The notes under the pieces were generated by a model. The model did not search any database. It saw nothing but the letters and a program-made list of their open reading frames with translations, and was not told the DNA's origin. From Pelomonas dachongensis (GTDB lineage: Bacteria > Pseudomonadota > Gammaproteobacteria > Burkholderiales > Burkholderiaceae_C): DNA of 64,000 bases. A program made the translations under genes and the position numbers. The stretch lies in assembly GCF_043555865.1 (NCBI RefSeq), contig NZ_JBIGHY010000006.1, positions 62,001 to 126,000 of the forward strand. Direction: 5' to 3'. Positions within the stretch are counted from its first letter, which is position 1. Each line of letters starts with the position of its first letter. Shown here piece by piece: positions 25,858-34,627 of this stretch.

Positions 25858-25868
25858 CGTGAGCGTTT
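25858..25868. promoter_or_regulatory. Copy of the rhamnose operator half-site upstream of the PL4 gene
   Basis: CGTGAGCGTTT at 25858-25868 is identical to 20665-20675 in the rhamnose palindrome. It lies in the 232-base gap between the divergent PL4 and molybdopterin-enzyme genes. Only one clear half-site is present, so binding would be weaker or need a diverged partner site. Confidence 0.45.
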
Positions 25869-25994
25869 GGCCGGGCCTATCCCGTAGCGAGCGTTCCCAT
25901 GCGTGGCGCTATGCCCTGGCCGGCATAGGTGATGGCCGTCGGCCGGGTTTCGCCTCGCTGGCGACAATAGCCACCTCACCCGACCGTCACCGCC

Positions 25995-28004
25995 ATGAAC
26001 ACCCGCACCGTCTTCGGCGCCTGCCCCCACGACTGCCCCGACACCTGCGCCATGCAGGTCACCGTCGAAAACGAACGCGTCATCAAGGTCCAGGGCCGCG
26101 CCGAGCATCCCAACACGCACGGCGCGCTGTGCACCAAGGTCTCGCGCTACCCCGAGCGCACCTACCACGCCGAGCGCGTGCTGCACCCGCTCAAGCGCGT
26201 CAGCAAGAAGACAGAGGCGCCGCGCTTCGAGCCGGTGAGCTGGGCCCAAGCGCTCGCCGACATCGCCGCGCGGCTGAAGGCCCTCCCGGACCCGCAATGC
26301 ATCCAGCCTTACAGCTACGCCGGCACCATGGGCCTGATCCAGGGCGAGGCCATGGCCGGCCGGCTGTGGAACGCGCTGGGCGCCGCGCGGCTGGACCGCA
26401 CCATCTGCGCCTCCGCCGGCGGCGCCGGCCTGGCAGTCACCTACGGCCACAAGCTGGGCATGCACACGCGTCACTTCGCGGGCGCCAAGCTCATCGTCAT
26501 CTGGGGCAGCAACAGCATCACGTCCAACCTGCATTTCTGGACCTATGCCAACCAGGCCAAGCGCGAGGGCGCCAAGCTGATCTGCATCGACCCGCGCAAG
26601 ACCGAGACCGCCGACAAGTGCCACCAGCACATCGCCGTGCTGCCCGGCACCGACGGCGCGCTGGCACTGGGGCTGATGCACGAGTTGATCGCCAACGGCT
26701 GGCTGGACCAGGACTACATCGATCGCCACGTCGACGGTTGGGATGAGCTGCGCGCGAAAGCGCTGGCCTGGGATCCTGAGCGCGTGGCCGCGACCTGCGG
26801 CATCACCGCTGACGAAGTGCGCGGCCTGGCGCGCGATTACGGCGACCGCGACGTGATGGCAGCACCCGCCGCCATCCGTTTGAACTACGGCATGCAGCGC
26901 GTGCGCGGCGGCGGCAACGCGGTGCGCCTGGTCGCGCTGCTGCCCTGCCTGACCGGGGCGTGGCGCCACGCCAGCGGCGGCATGCTGCTGTCGGCGTCGG
27001 GCTGGAACGCGCCGTTCAAGAACCCCGATCTTGAACGGCCCGACCTGCTGGCCGGACGCCAGCCGCGCATGGTCAACATGAGCACCATCGGCGACGCGCT
27101 GCTGCAGGCCGATCCGCCCATCCAGGCCATCGTGGTCTACAACAGCAACCCCGTGGCGGTGGCGCCCGAGTCGCCCAAGGTGGTCAAGGGCTTCCAGCGC
27201 GAAGACCTGTTCACGGTGGTGCTGGAGCACTTCATGACCGACACGGCCGACCTGGCCGACTACGTGCTGCCGGCCACCACGCAGCTGGAGCACCTGGACG
27301 TGCACACCAGCTACGGCCACACGGACGTGCTGATGAACCACCCCGCGGTGGCGCCGCTGGGCGAGGCCAAGCCCAACACGCAGATCTTCCGCGAGCTGGC
27401 GGCGGCGATGGGCCTGACCGACCCGTGCTTCAGCGACACCGACGAGCAGCTGGCCGACCAAGCCTTCACCGCCGACATCGACATGGCTGCGCTGCGCACG
27501 CAGGGCTGGCAACCGCTGCCCATTGCCGAAGCGCCGTTTGCCAACGGCGGCTTTCGCACGCCCAACGGCCGCGCGCAAGCCGGCGGCGCCGACTTCGTGC
27601 CCAACTACGAGAGCGCGCAGACGACGCCCGCGCTGGCCGCGCGCTACCCGCTGGCCATGATCTCGCCGCCGGCGCGCAACTTCCTGAACAGCAGCTTCGT
27701 CAACGTGAAGAGCCTGCGCGACATCGAGGGCGAGCCCATCATCGAGATGCACGCCGCCGACGCCGCTGCGCGCCAGCTCGCCGACGGCGCGCGCGTCGCC
27801 GCCTTCAATGACCGGGGCCGCTACGTCGCCACGCTCAAAGTCAGCCCGCGCGCCCGGCCCGGTGTCGTCAACGGCCTGGGCGTGTGGTGGCGCAAGCTGG
27901 GGCTGGACGGCACCAACGTCAACGAGGTCACGCACCAGCAGCTGACCGACCTGGGCAACGCACCGGCGTTCTACGACTGCCTCGTCGAGGTCGAGGCTGC
28001 GTGA
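25995..28004 (+). CDS. Molybdopterin-dependent oxidoreductase with one [4Fe-4S] cluster
   Basis: A 669-residue enzyme of the DMSO-reductase superfamily. The N-terminal cluster motif is Cys10-x3-Cys14-x3-Cys18 with Cys46 as fourth ligand (CPHDCPDTC ... HGALC). Molybdopterin-binding stretches follow: VIWGSNSITSNLHFW, LICIDPRKTETADKCH, GGGNAVRLVALL and, near the end, the C-terminal MopB domain (PPARNFLNSSFVNVKSL, GRYVATLKVS). No Tat signal, so it is cytoplasmic. Proteins of this type are annotated as formate-dehydrogenase-like or polysulfide/thiosulfate-reductase-like; no partner iron-sulfur or membrane subunit is nearby, so it seems to act alone and its substrate is unknown. Confidence 0.85.
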   Translation: MNTRTVFGACPHDCPDTCAMQVTVENERVIKVQGRAEHPNTHGALCTKVSRYPERTYHAERVLHPLKRVSKKTEAPRFEPVSWAQALADIAARLKALPDPQCIQPYSYAGTMGLIQGEAMAGRLWNALGAARLDRTICASAGGAGLAVTYGHKLGMHTRHFAGAKLIVIWGSNSITSNLHFWTYANQAKREGAKLICIDPRKTETADKCHQHIAVLPGTDGALALGLMHELIANGWLDQDYIDRHVDGWDELRAKALAWDPERVAATCGITADEVRGLARDYGDRDVMAAPAAIRLNYGMQRVRGGGNAVRLVALLPCLTGAWRHASGGMLLSASGWNAPFKNPDLERPDLLAGRQPRMVNMSTIGDALLQADPPIQAIVVYNSNPVAVAPESPKVVKGFQREDLFTVVLEHFMTDTADLADYVLPATTQLEHLDVHTSYGHTDVLMNHPAVAPLGEAKPNTQIFRELAAAMGLTDPCFSDTDEQLADQAFTADIDMAALRTQGWQPLPIAEAPFANGGFRTPNGRAQAGGADFVPNYESAQTTPALAARYPLAMISPPARNFLNSSFVNVKSLRDIEGEPIIEMHAADAAARQLADGARVAAFNDRGRYVATLKVSPRARPGVVNGLGVWWRKLGLDGTNVNEVTHQQLTDLGNAPAFYDCLVEVEAA

Positions 28005-28032
28005 ACCGCGGCCTCTTTCAGAAGGTGTCCGC

Positions 28033-29091
28033 TTGATCCGCCGCCTGCTGCTGTCCGCCTCGCTGCTGGCTCTGGCCGGCTGCAGCGCCGTCGGCCACTG
28101 GAGCCAGGCGGCGGGCGGTCACCTCGGCATCACGCGCGCGGCCCGGCCGGTCAGCGACTGGCTGGCCGACCCCGCCACGCCGGCTGATCTCGCCGCGCGG
28201 TTGCGGCTGTCGCAGCAGATGCGTGACTTCGCCAGCCGCGAGCTGGCGCTGCCGGACAACAACAGCTACCGCCGCTATGCCGATCTGAAGCGCAGCGCCG
28301 CGGTCTACAACGTCATCGCCGCGCCCGAGTTCGGCTTCACGCTGAAGACGTGGTGCTACCCGCTGATGGGCTGCGCCGGCTATCAGGGCTGGTTCGAGCT
28401 CGACGCGGCGAAGCAGCGCGCCGACGCGCTGAAGGCCGAAGGCTGGGAGGTGCAGGTGCAGCCCATCCCGGCCTACTCCACGCTCGGCTGGAGCCGGCTG
28501 CTGGGCGGCGACCCGCTGCTGAACACCTTCATCCGCTACACCGAGGGCGAACTGGCCGCGATGATCTTCCACGAGCTGGCCCACCAGCGCGTCTACGTCA
28601 GCGACGACACCGGCTTCAACGAGGCCTACGCCAGCGCCGTCGAGCTCATCGGCGCACGCCGGTGGTTGGCCGGCAAGCCCGAAGCGCTGACCGCGTTCGA
28701 GGCGGGTCGCGAGCGGCGCGCACGCTTCCTGGCGCTGGCCCGCGACGGGCGCGAGCGGCTGCAGGCGGTCTACAGCGGCCCGGCTGCATCTCGCCCCGCG
28801 GGCAAGGCCGCTGTCATGGCTGCGCTGCGCCAGCGTGCGCCGACGGAAGCGCCGGGCTACGAGGCCTGGTTCCAGCGCGCCAACAACGCCAACTTCGCCA
28901 TCTTGTCGGCGTACAGCGACCTCGTGCCCGCGTTCATGCGGCTGTTCGAGCAGGAGGGCCGGGACTGGGTGAAGTTTCACGCCGCCGTGGAGCGCCTGGC
29001 GCCGCTGCCGCGTGACGAGCGCCGGGCTACATTGCGGGGCCTTGAGGGAGGCTCTGATGACACTGATCCTGCGACGCGTCAAACCCGCTGA
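28033..29091 (+). CDS. Putative lipoprotein aminopeptidase (PF10023-type)
   Basis: A 352-residue zinc peptidase-like lipoprotein. The start is TTG at 28033, preceded by GAAGGTG. The signal peptide ends in a lipobox LALAGC with lipidated Cys17. The metal site HELAHQ (His180, His184) sits in a helix after AAMIFH, and NEAYASAVE downstream may give the third ligand. The length and motif match the predicted aminopeptidase family common in proteobacteria; its natural substrates are not known. The 3' end overlaps the GNAT gene by 35 bases, so the two are probably co-translated. Confidence 0.82.
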   Translation: MIRRLLLSASLLALAGCSAVGHWSQAAGGHLGITRAARPVSDWLADPATPADLAARLRLSQQMRDFASRELALPDNNSYRRYADLKRSAAVYNVIAAPEFGFTLKTWCYPLMGCAGYQGWFELDAAKQRADALKAEGWEVQVQPIPAYSTLGWSRLLGGDPLLNTFIRYTEGELAAMIFHELAHQRVYVSDDTGFNEAYASAVELIGARRWLAGKPEALTAFEAGRERRARFLALARDGRERLQAVYSGPAASRPAGKAAVMAALRQRAPTEAPGYEAWFQRANNANFAILSAYSDLVPAFMRLFEQEGRDWVKFHAAVERLAPLPRDERRATLRGLEGGSDDTDPATRQTR

Positions 29092-29593
29092 CGCCGCCGC
29101 CATCGCCGAACAGTTTTCCGACCCGGACGTCTTTGGCGGCACGCTGCAGCTGCCGTTCGCCAGTGAAGAGATGTGGACCCAGCGCATTGCCGGCATGAAC
29201 CCACCGGCGGCCGGCTCCAACGAACTGGTGCTGGCCGCGGTGCTCGGCGACAAGCCCGTGGGCCTGGCCGGTCTGCATCCGGTTGGCCCGTCGGTGCGCC
29301 GCCGCCACGTGATGGGCCTGGGCATCACCGTCGCCAAGGCATCGCAAGGGCAGGGCGTCGGCCAGGCGCTGATGGCCGGCCTGCTGGACTACGCCGACAA
29401 CTGGGCGCAGGTGCTGCGCATCGAGCTGACGGTCTATCACGACAACGTGCGGGCGATCCGGCTGTACGAGCGCAATGGCTTCGAGCATGAAGGCCGGCTC
29501 AGGGCCTATGGGCTGCGCAACGGCGTGTACGAGGACGTGCTGACGATGGCGCGGCTGCATCCGCGGCAGCCGTTGGTGCGGCGAACTGTGTAG
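29057..29593 (+). CDS. GNAT family N-acetyltransferase
   Basis: A 178-residue acetyltransferase of the RimI/YhhY-like type. The ATG at 29057 follows GAGGGAG and overlaps the aminopeptidase gene by 35 bases. The acetyl-CoA loop is in VAKASQGQGVGQALMAGLLD and the C-terminal part has the usual LTVYHDNVRAIRLYERNGFE segment found in enzymes that acetylate amino acids, amines or protein N-termini. E. coli YhhY, which shares the ending layout, acetylates some amino acids. The target here is unknown. Confidence 0.85.
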   Translation: MTLILRRVKPADAAAIAEQFSDPDVFGGTLQLPFASEEMWTQRIAGMNPPAAGSNELVLAAVLGDKPVGLAGLHPVGPSVRRRHVMGLGITVAKASQGQGVGQALMAGLLDYADNWAQVLRIELTVYHDNVRAIRLYERNGFEHEGRLRAYGLRNGVYEDVLTMARLHPRQPLVRRTV

Positions 29594-29597
29594 CCGT

Positions 29598-30035
29598 TCA
29601 TCGGCGTTTGCCGGGCCAGGCGGCGCCCATCGCCAACACTGTGCTGATGAACACGCCCATGCTTGCCGAGTCAGCAAGGCTGTAGTTCCCTCGCGCGAGC
29701 ACACCCTGCCAAAAGGCGATCTGCATCACGGCCACCATGGCGGACAGACATCCAGCCGCCCATGTCCAGACGGCGAGCATCACGGTTTTTCCGTCCGAGT
29801 CGAACCATCCCGTTCTTGGCGCGCGTTCGAGTTTCATCGTGGCGAACGTTCCTGCGCACGCAGCGATGAGGAATGGGTACGACAACAAAGTGCCGTAGGC
29901 GGCATGACTGGCGACGTCTTTTGAACGTCCCCACACGACCAGCGACCAACCCAACCCGCCGAGCAGCAGCAGCCACTTGCCGCCGCCCAGCGCTGAGGCG
30001 CGAAAGACCGGCCAAAGCCGCAACTGCTCAGGCAC
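29598..30035 (-). CDS. Small integral membrane protein of unknown function
   Basis: A 145-residue protein starting with GTG at 30035. Four hydrophobic segments are visible: KWLLLLGGLGWSLVVW (about 20-36), LLSYPFLIAACAGTFATM (about 50-67), VMLAVWTWAAGCLSAMVAV (about 85-105) and ASMGVFISTVLAMGAAW (about 123-140). No family recognised. It lies 18 bases after the aldo/keto reductase gene on the same strand and ends four bases from the convergent GNAT gene. Confidence 0.65.
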   Translation of the reverse strand: MPEQLRLWPVFRASALGGGKWLLLLGGLGWSLVVWGRSKDVASHAAYGTLLSYPFLIAACAGTFATMKLERAPRTGWFDSDGKTVMLAVWTWAAGCLSAMVAVMQIAFWQGVLARGNYSLADSASMGVFISTVLAMGAAWPGKRR

Positions 30036-30053
30036 GATTCAATGGCGGCTTGC

Positions 30054-31016
30054 TCACGGCAACGCCTGTCCCCGCGCCGTCACATACAGCCGATACCACT
30101 CCTCCCGGCTCAGCTGAATCCGCGTCGCGTCACCACAGGCGCGAATTCGCTCCGCACTGCCGCTGCCGATGACCGGCTGGATGCCCGCCGGATGCCGCAG
30201 CAACCAGGCCAGCAGCACGGCATTGGCCGTCGTGCGGTGCGTCTCGGCAATCTCGTGCACGACCTTGGCGGCGCCCGAAGCGGCAGGTTCGTTGAACCGC
30301 CCCTGCGCCAGCGACCCCCAGGCCTGCAGCTGCACGCCGTGCTGCTGCGCGTACTCCAGCGTGCCGGCCCAGGCCGCGGCGCCGGGCCGGGTGGCGGCCT
30401 GCGGATCGTTGAACGTGGTGCCGGCGTCGATGAAGTCCAGCTTCGCCAGGCTCAGCTCCAGCTGGTTGGCCACCAGCGGCTCGTCCAGCGCGGTTTGCAA
30501 CCAGCGCATCTGAGCCGCGTGCATGTTGGACACGCCGAGGTGTCCCACCTTGCCTGCCGCCTTCAATCGACCGAAGGCGCGGGCGACCTCGGCGGGTTCC
30601 ATCAGCGCGTCGGGGCGGTGCAACAGCAGGATGTCCAGATGCGTGATGCCCAGCCGCTGCAGGATGCCGTCCACGCTGCGTTCGATGTGGTCGGCGCTGA
30701 AGTCGAAGCGGCCCACATTGGCGTCGTCGGCAAAGCGGATGCCGCACTTGCTCTGCAGCCGCATGCGCGCGCGCAGACCCGGGTCGCGCTTGAGCAGCTC
30801 GCCGAACACGGCCTCGGCCTTGCCGCGGCGGTAGATGTCGGCGTGGTCGAACAGCGTGACGCCGATGTCCAGCGCGGCCTCGACGGCTGCGTGCGCGTGG
30901 GCGATGTCGGTCTCGGTCACGGGCCCGCCGTTCCAGTCGCCACCCAGGGCCATGCAGCCGTAGACCAGCGGGGTGACGTCGCGGAGGTGGGTTTGAAGAG
31001 GCAGCGGAAACGACAT
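30054..31016 (-). CDS. Aldo/keto reductase (YdhF-like)
   Basis: A 320-residue NADPH-dependent (alpha/beta)8 barrel oxidoreductase that reduces aldehydes or ketones. The catalytic tetrad is visible in order: Asp in DHADIYRRG with its Tyr, Lys in QSKCGIRF and His in ILLLHRPD. GVSNMHAAQM and PVIGSGSAERIRAC match the cofactor-binding end. Overall pattern is that of E. coli YdhF. The substrate is not deducible. It begins three bases after the Sel1-repeat gene and is followed by the small membrane protein, suggesting a three-gene transcript. Confidence 0.9.
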   Translation of the reverse strand: MSFPLPLQTHLRDVTPLVYGCMALGGDWNGGPVTETDIAHAHAAVEAALDIGVTLFDHADIYRRGKAEAVFGELLKRDPGLRARMRLQSKCGIRFADDANVGRFDFSADHIERSVDGILQRLGITHLDILLLHRPDALMEPAEVARAFGRLKAAGKVGHLGVSNMHAAQMRWLQTALDEPLVANQLELSLAKLDFIDAGTTFNDPQAATRPGAAAWAGTLEYAQQHGVQLQAWGSLAQGRFNEPAASGAAKVVHEIAETHRTTANAVLLAWLLRHPAGIQPVIGSGSAERIRACGDATRIQLSREEWYRLYVTARGQALP

Positions 31017-31019
31017 GGA

Positions 31020-31769
31020 TCAGGCGATGGACGTGGGGCCCGCATCATGCGGCACGCCGCCGCGGCCACGCCACCCGAACAACCCGGCCAGCGCGTCGGC
31101 CAGACGGGCGAGGAAAGCTGCGCTGCTCCCAGTCCGCGCGCCGTGGCCGCGCGGCCGGTGCCGCGTGATCTGTGAGAGCTGCTGCATCAGTGCGATCTCG
31201 CGCTGGCGTTCCTCGATGACGTGCGGCAGCGCACCCTCCAGCGCCAGCCGCCGCGCCAGCTCGCGCACGGCGGGCAGCTCGCGCTGGCGGATGCGCAGGC
31301 CCGGCGCGCGTAGCCGGCAGCCCAGGGCGCGGGCGCGCAGGAACAAGGCCTTGGCGGCCAGGCGGTCGAGTTGGCAGCCCCATCCGGCGTCCAGGCAGGC
31401 GGCCAGGTTGAACGTGGCGTCGGCGTGACCTCGCAGCGCCGCGCCGGCATACAGCGCGAAGCCGCGCGCCGGGTCGGGAGCGCCGCCCCAGCCGCCCAGC
31501 AGCGTGCGCCCGAGGTGGAACTGCGCGGTCAAGCTGCCCTGGGCCGCCGCCTGCTCCAGCCCGGCACGTGCCAGTGCGGGGGCGCGCGGCAGGCCCAGGC
31601 CTTCAAGCTGGCACCAGGCCAGCAGCGCCAGCGCCTCCGTGTCGCCGCCCTCGGCGGCGATGCGCAGCCAGTACACCGCCTGCGCGTGGTCGGGCTCGGC
31701 GGCGCGCAGGTGCATCAGGCCCCTGTCGAGCGGGGCGGGGTCTGGCGGGGCCGGTTCGTCAACGCGCAT
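31020..31769 (-). CDS. Sel1-like repeat protein
   Basis: A 249-residue protein with tandem Sel1/TPR-type helical hairpins. Repeats can be seen at about 25-60 (AVYWLRIAAEGGDTEALALL), 62-95 (RAGLEQAAAQGSLTAQFHLG) and 98-135 (FALYAGAALRGHADATFNLA). After residue 190 the sequence becomes basic and then ends in an Ala/Gly-rich region (LARLADALAGLFGWRG). The start at 31769 has GGGAGAG upstream. Such repeats hold protein partners; none can be named. There is no signal peptide. It is the first gene of the run with the aldo/keto reductase. Confidence 0.78.
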   Translation of the reverse strand: MRVDEPAPPDPAPLDRGLMHLRAAEPDHAQAVYWLRIAAEGGDTEALALLAWCQLEGLGLPRAPALARAGLEQAAAQGSLTAQFHLGRTLLGGWGGAPDPARGFALYAGAALRGHADATFNLAACLDAGWGCQLDRLAAKALFLRARALGCRLRAPGLRIRQRELPAVRELARRLALEGALPHVIEERQREIALMQQLSQITRHRPRGHGARTGSSAAFLARLADALAGLFGWRGRGGVPHDAGPTSIA

Positions 31770-31906
31770 GGTCTCTCCCTGAGCGGTGCCGGCGGGCTTG
31801 GTGGCCCGGCTCTGGCGTTGCCGCAGTATGCGTTCAAACGGTGCGTCAGGGCGCGTGGCCGGGCTTCTCGCGTAGAGTGGGGCGCACGACATCCAGGAGA
31901 GCCGCC

Positions 31907-32230
31907 GTGGCCGAAATCCGCATCCACCGAGACCACGAACTCGGCTTGAAGAAAGCACGCGAGATCGCGTGGCAATGGGCCGAGAAGGTCGAGCAGAAGT
32001 TCGACCTGGAGTGCACCGTGCACGAGGGCGACGACGAGGACACTGTCGAGTTCACACGCTCTGGCGTGAAGGGCGAGCTGACGGTGTCGGCCAGCCGCTT
32101 CGAGCTGGTGGCGCAGCTGGGTTTTCTGCTGGGGGCGTTCAAGGCCACCATCGAGGGCGAGATCCAAAAGGAGCTGGACGCGCTGCTGGCCTCCGGCAAG
32201 AAGGCGTCGGCCAAAAGGAAACCGGCCTGA
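31907..32230 (+). CDS. Polyhydroxyalkanoic acid system family protein
   Basis: A 107-residue protein, GTG start at 31907 with CAGGAGA upstream. The pattern IHRDHELGLKKAREIAWQWAEKVEQ followed by VEFTRSGVKGELTV and LGFLLGAFKATIEGEIQKELDALL matches the PHA_gran_rgn family, small proteins found with polyhydroxyalkanoate genes and presumed to associate with or regulate storage granules. The C-terminus is Lys-rich (KKASAKRKP). No other PHA gene is in the window, but an acyl-CoA-binding protein and a WS/DGAT enzyme follow, pointing to a storage-lipid neighbourhood. Confidence 0.82.
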   Translation: MAEIRIHRDHELGLKKAREIAWQWAEKVEQKFDLECTVHEGDDEDTVEFTRSGVKGELTVSASRFELVAQLGFLLGAFKATIEGEIQKELDALLASGKKASAKRKPA

Positions 32231-32259
32231 GGCCGGTAGGTCGTGGGCGCCGCGAGCGC

Positions 32260-32511
32260 TTACTTCAGTGATTCGATGAGGTCGACGTACTGCTGCATCG
32301 CGTCGTCCTGCGACGTGCCCTTCAGCTCGTTCCACGCGTCCCACTTGGCGCGCCCGACCATGTCGGTGAAGCCGGGGCGCTTGTCCTCGACGTCGCCGAC
32401 GCTGCCTTGCTTGTAGAGGGCGTAGATCTTCAACAGCGTCATGTTGTCCGGCCGCTCGGGCAGGTTCTTCGAATCGGCGACGGCGGCTTCGAATTGATCT
32501 TTCAGGCTCAC
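32260..32511 (-). CDS. Acyl-CoA-binding protein
   Basis: An 83-residue four-helix protein that binds long-chain acyl-CoA esters in the cytoplasm. The GTG at 32511 with CTGGAGA upstream gives a length near the usual 85-90 residues; a longer frame to 32553 is less likely. ACBP signatures are clear: YALYKQGSVGDV, RPGFTDMVGRAKWDAWNELKG and MQQYVDLIESL, which carry the Tyr, Lys and Trp that contact CoA. It points away from the divergent WS/DGAT gene, about 100 bases apart, sharing a promoter region. Confidence 0.92.
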   Translation of the reverse strand: MSLKDQFEAAVADSKNLPERPDNMTLLKIYALYKQGSVGDVEDKRPGFTDMVGRAKWDAWNELKGTSQDDAMQQYVDLIESLK

Positions 32512-32609
32512 GGGGTTCTCCAGGGCTGATTCGATGGGTTCGACTGGTGACAATCGAATGATGGGCTGCGGAGTTTAGGCCCGCGAAAACAGGCATCAAG
32601 GAGACCAAT

Positions 32610-34070
32610 TTGGCCCTCAGCAGCGAACGCATGTCCAAGGTGGATACGGCCTGGTTGCGCATGGATACCGAGGCCAACCTGATGATGATCGTCGGGGTCT
32701 GGTCCATCCGGCCCGGCATCACGCTGGACGCGCTGCGCACGCGCGTGGCCGAGCGGCTGCTGCAGTACCCGCGCTTTCGGCAGAAGGTGGTGGAGGACGC
32801 GCTGCTGGGCGCCCAGTGGGTGCAGGACAAGGACTTCGACATTGCCCACCACGTGGTGGGCGAGGTGCCGCTGCCGCTGCGCGGTCAGACACGTGACCAG
32901 GTGCTGCGCGAGCGCGTGGCCGAGCTGTGCAGCCAGCCGCTCGATCCCGCGCGCGCACTGTGGCAGATGCAGCTCATCGAGGACATGGGCGACGGTAGCA
33001 GCGCGCTGATCTGCCGCGTCCACCACTGCATCGCCGACGGCATCGCGCTGATCGCGGTGATGCTGTCCATCACCGACGACGGCAAGGCACCGCCTCAACG
33101 TTCAAGTGCGGGCTCGCGCCGCCCGGCGCAGGAGCCGCAGGAGGCGCACGAGGCCGATTGGCTGCTGGACGCCTTCCTGCGCCCGATGAGCAACATGACA
33201 GTCAAGGCCATCGGCCTGGCGGGCAAGGGCGTCTCCAAGGGCGTGGGCGCAATGATGAACGGCACCACGCCGGTGGACTCGTCGCTGGAGATGGCGCGCA
33301 TGGGCTACCAGGCGGTGTCGGACGTGGCGGCCTTTGCGCTGATGCCGGACGACTCGCCCACGCGGCTCAAGGGCAAGCCGGGCGCGAAGAAGACGGTGGC
33401 CTGGGACGACAGCCTGTCGCTGGCCGACGTGAAGGCCGTCGGCAAGGCGCTGGGGGCGTCCATCAACGACGTGCTGCTGGCTTGCGCCGCAGGCGCCATC
33501 GGCAAATACCTGGCGGACAAGGGCGAGGATCCGGCCGGCAAGGAGATCCGCGCGATGGTGCCCGTCAACCTGCGCCCGCTGGAGCAGGCCTGGCAACTGG
33601 GCAACCGCTTCGGGCTGGTGCCGCTGGTGCTGCCGGTGGGTATCGCCAACCCGGTGGAGCGGCTGTTCGCGGTCCGTGCGCGCATGAGCGAGCTGAAGGG
33701 CAGCTTCCAGCCCGTGATGGCGTTCGGCCTGCTGTCGGTCGCGGGGCTGCTGATCAAGCCGGTGCAGCACGCCATGCTGAACCTGTTCGCCAAGAAGGCC
33801 ACCGCGGTGATGACCAATGTGCCTGGCCCGGCCGAGGCGCTGAAGTTCTGCGGCTCGACGGTGGAGAAGGTGATGTTTTGGGTGCCGCAGTCGGGTGACA
33901 TCGGCTTGGGCCTGAGCATCCTGACCTACGCCGGCCGGGTGCAGTTCGGCCTCATCACGGACGCGGGTTTGTGCCCCGACCCGGAGGCCATCATTGCCAA
34001 TTTCGCGCCCGAGTTCGAGAAGCTGCTGATGCTGGCGCTGATGATGCCCTGGGAGCGCGACGCGGCCTGA
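32610..34070 (+). CDS. Wax ester synthase / diacylglycerol acyltransferase family protein (WS/DGAT)
   Basis: A 486-residue acyltransferase. TTG start at 32610 with AAGGAGA upstream; an ATG at 32631 is an alternative. The catalytic motif HHxxxDG is present as HHCIADG (138-144), and the C-terminal half has the family segments NDVLLACAAGAIGKYL, MVPVNLRP, GNRFGLVPLVLPVGI and TNVPGPAEALKFCGS. These enzymes join an acyl-CoA to a fatty alcohol or diacylglycerol to make neutral storage lipids. Beta-proteobacteria usually have one or more paralogues, some of unknown substrate. It is followed by a strong hairpin terminator. Confidence 0.9.
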   Translation: MALSSERMSKVDTAWLRMDTEANLMMIVGVWSIRPGITLDALRTRVAERLLQYPRFRQKVVEDALLGAQWVQDKDFDIAHHVVGEVPLPLRGQTRDQVLRERVAELCSQPLDPARALWQMQLIEDMGDGSSALICRVHHCIADGIALIAVMLSITDDGKAPPQRSSAGSRRPAQEPQEAHEADWLLDAFLRPMSNMTVKAIGLAGKGVSKGVGAMMNGTTPVDSSLEMARMGYQAVSDVAAFALMPDDSPTRLKGKPGAKKTVAWDDSLSLADVKAVGKALGASINDVLLACAAGAIGKYLADKGEDPAGKEIRAMVPVNLRPLEQAWQLGNRFGLVPLVLPVGIANPVERLFAVRARMSELKGSFQPVMAFGLLSVAGLLIKPVQHAMLNLFAKKATAVMTNVPGPAEALKFCGSTVEKVMFWVPQSGDIGLGLSILTYAGRVQFGLITDAGLCPDPEAIIANFAPEFEKLLMLALMMPWERDAA

Positions 34071-34090
34071 ACGGCGCAGGCCCCCAAGCA

Positions 34091-34114
34091 AAAGGCGCTC
34101 CGGGGAGCGCCTTT
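34091..34114. terminator. Rho-independent terminator, bidirectional
   Basis: AAAGGCGCTCC and GGAGCGCCTTT form an 11-bp perfect stem with a two-base (effectively four-base) loop, followed by CTT on the plus strand. It separates the convergent WS/DGAT and small secreted protein genes. Confidence 0.85.
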
Positions 34115-34137
34115 CTTGCGAAGGGAGAGTCGGCGCC

Positions 34138-34479
34138 TTACTGCGCGGTCTTCTCGACCTTCTTCTTCGTGGTGGGGCGGCCGGCGGCCGTCGGGTAGGC
34201 GGTCATCACCTTGGCCGGATCAGCCTTGTTGTCCAGGTAGGCGGCGTACTGCTGAGACGTGCAGGGCAGCAGCTTGCCCGGGCGAGCCTCACCCTTGTAC
34301 TTGCCGTTGGCGTAGACGAATTGGTACTCGTTGGCCGCCACCGGCGTCGCGATGCTGCTGGTGTCGCTGTAGCTCTTGGCGCACTCGGCGCGCAGTTCAG
34401 CCTGTTCGGGCGTCGCGTTGTTGGCGGCCTGGGCGGCGAAGGCGGTGAATGCGGCGAGGGCGGGGATCAGGAACTTCAT
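34138..34479 (-). CDS. Small exported protein of unknown function
   Basis: A 113-residue protein with a clear Sec signal (MKFLIPALAAFTAFAAQA) and a mature part of about 95 residues. It has two Cys (RAECAKSY and LLPCTSQQYAAYL), likely forming a disulfide in the periplasm, and a Lys-rich tail (RPTTKKKVEKTAQ). The start at 34479 begins the signal peptide; an upstream Met at 34497 has no better ribosome-binding site. No family recognised. It stands alone between a terminator and an unrelated gene. Confidence 0.75.
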   Translation of the reverse strand: MKFLIPALAAFTAFAAQAANNATPEQAELRAECAKSYSDTSSIATPVAANEYQFVYANGKYKGEARPGKLLPCTSQQYAAYLDNKADPAKVMTAYPTAAGRPTTKKKVEKTAQ

Positions 34480-34627
34480 GGCGCTTGTCTCGTTCATTGG
34501 GGGGTGAGTGACGGCGTCAAGCTTACGTCTCGACGGGGTGGGGCGCATCCCCGGAAGCACGGGTAAAAACCGCGTGATATCCGTCACGCACGGGCACGTC
34601 CCTCAGGGTTTGTCACGGTCGACAGCC

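Noticed and set aside
32221..32237. Hairpin ACCGGCC-TGA-GGCCGGT around the stop codon of the PHA-system gene as a terminator
   Set aside because: Stem is only seven pairs with a three-base loop and no T-run follows; it may be chance in GC-rich sequence.
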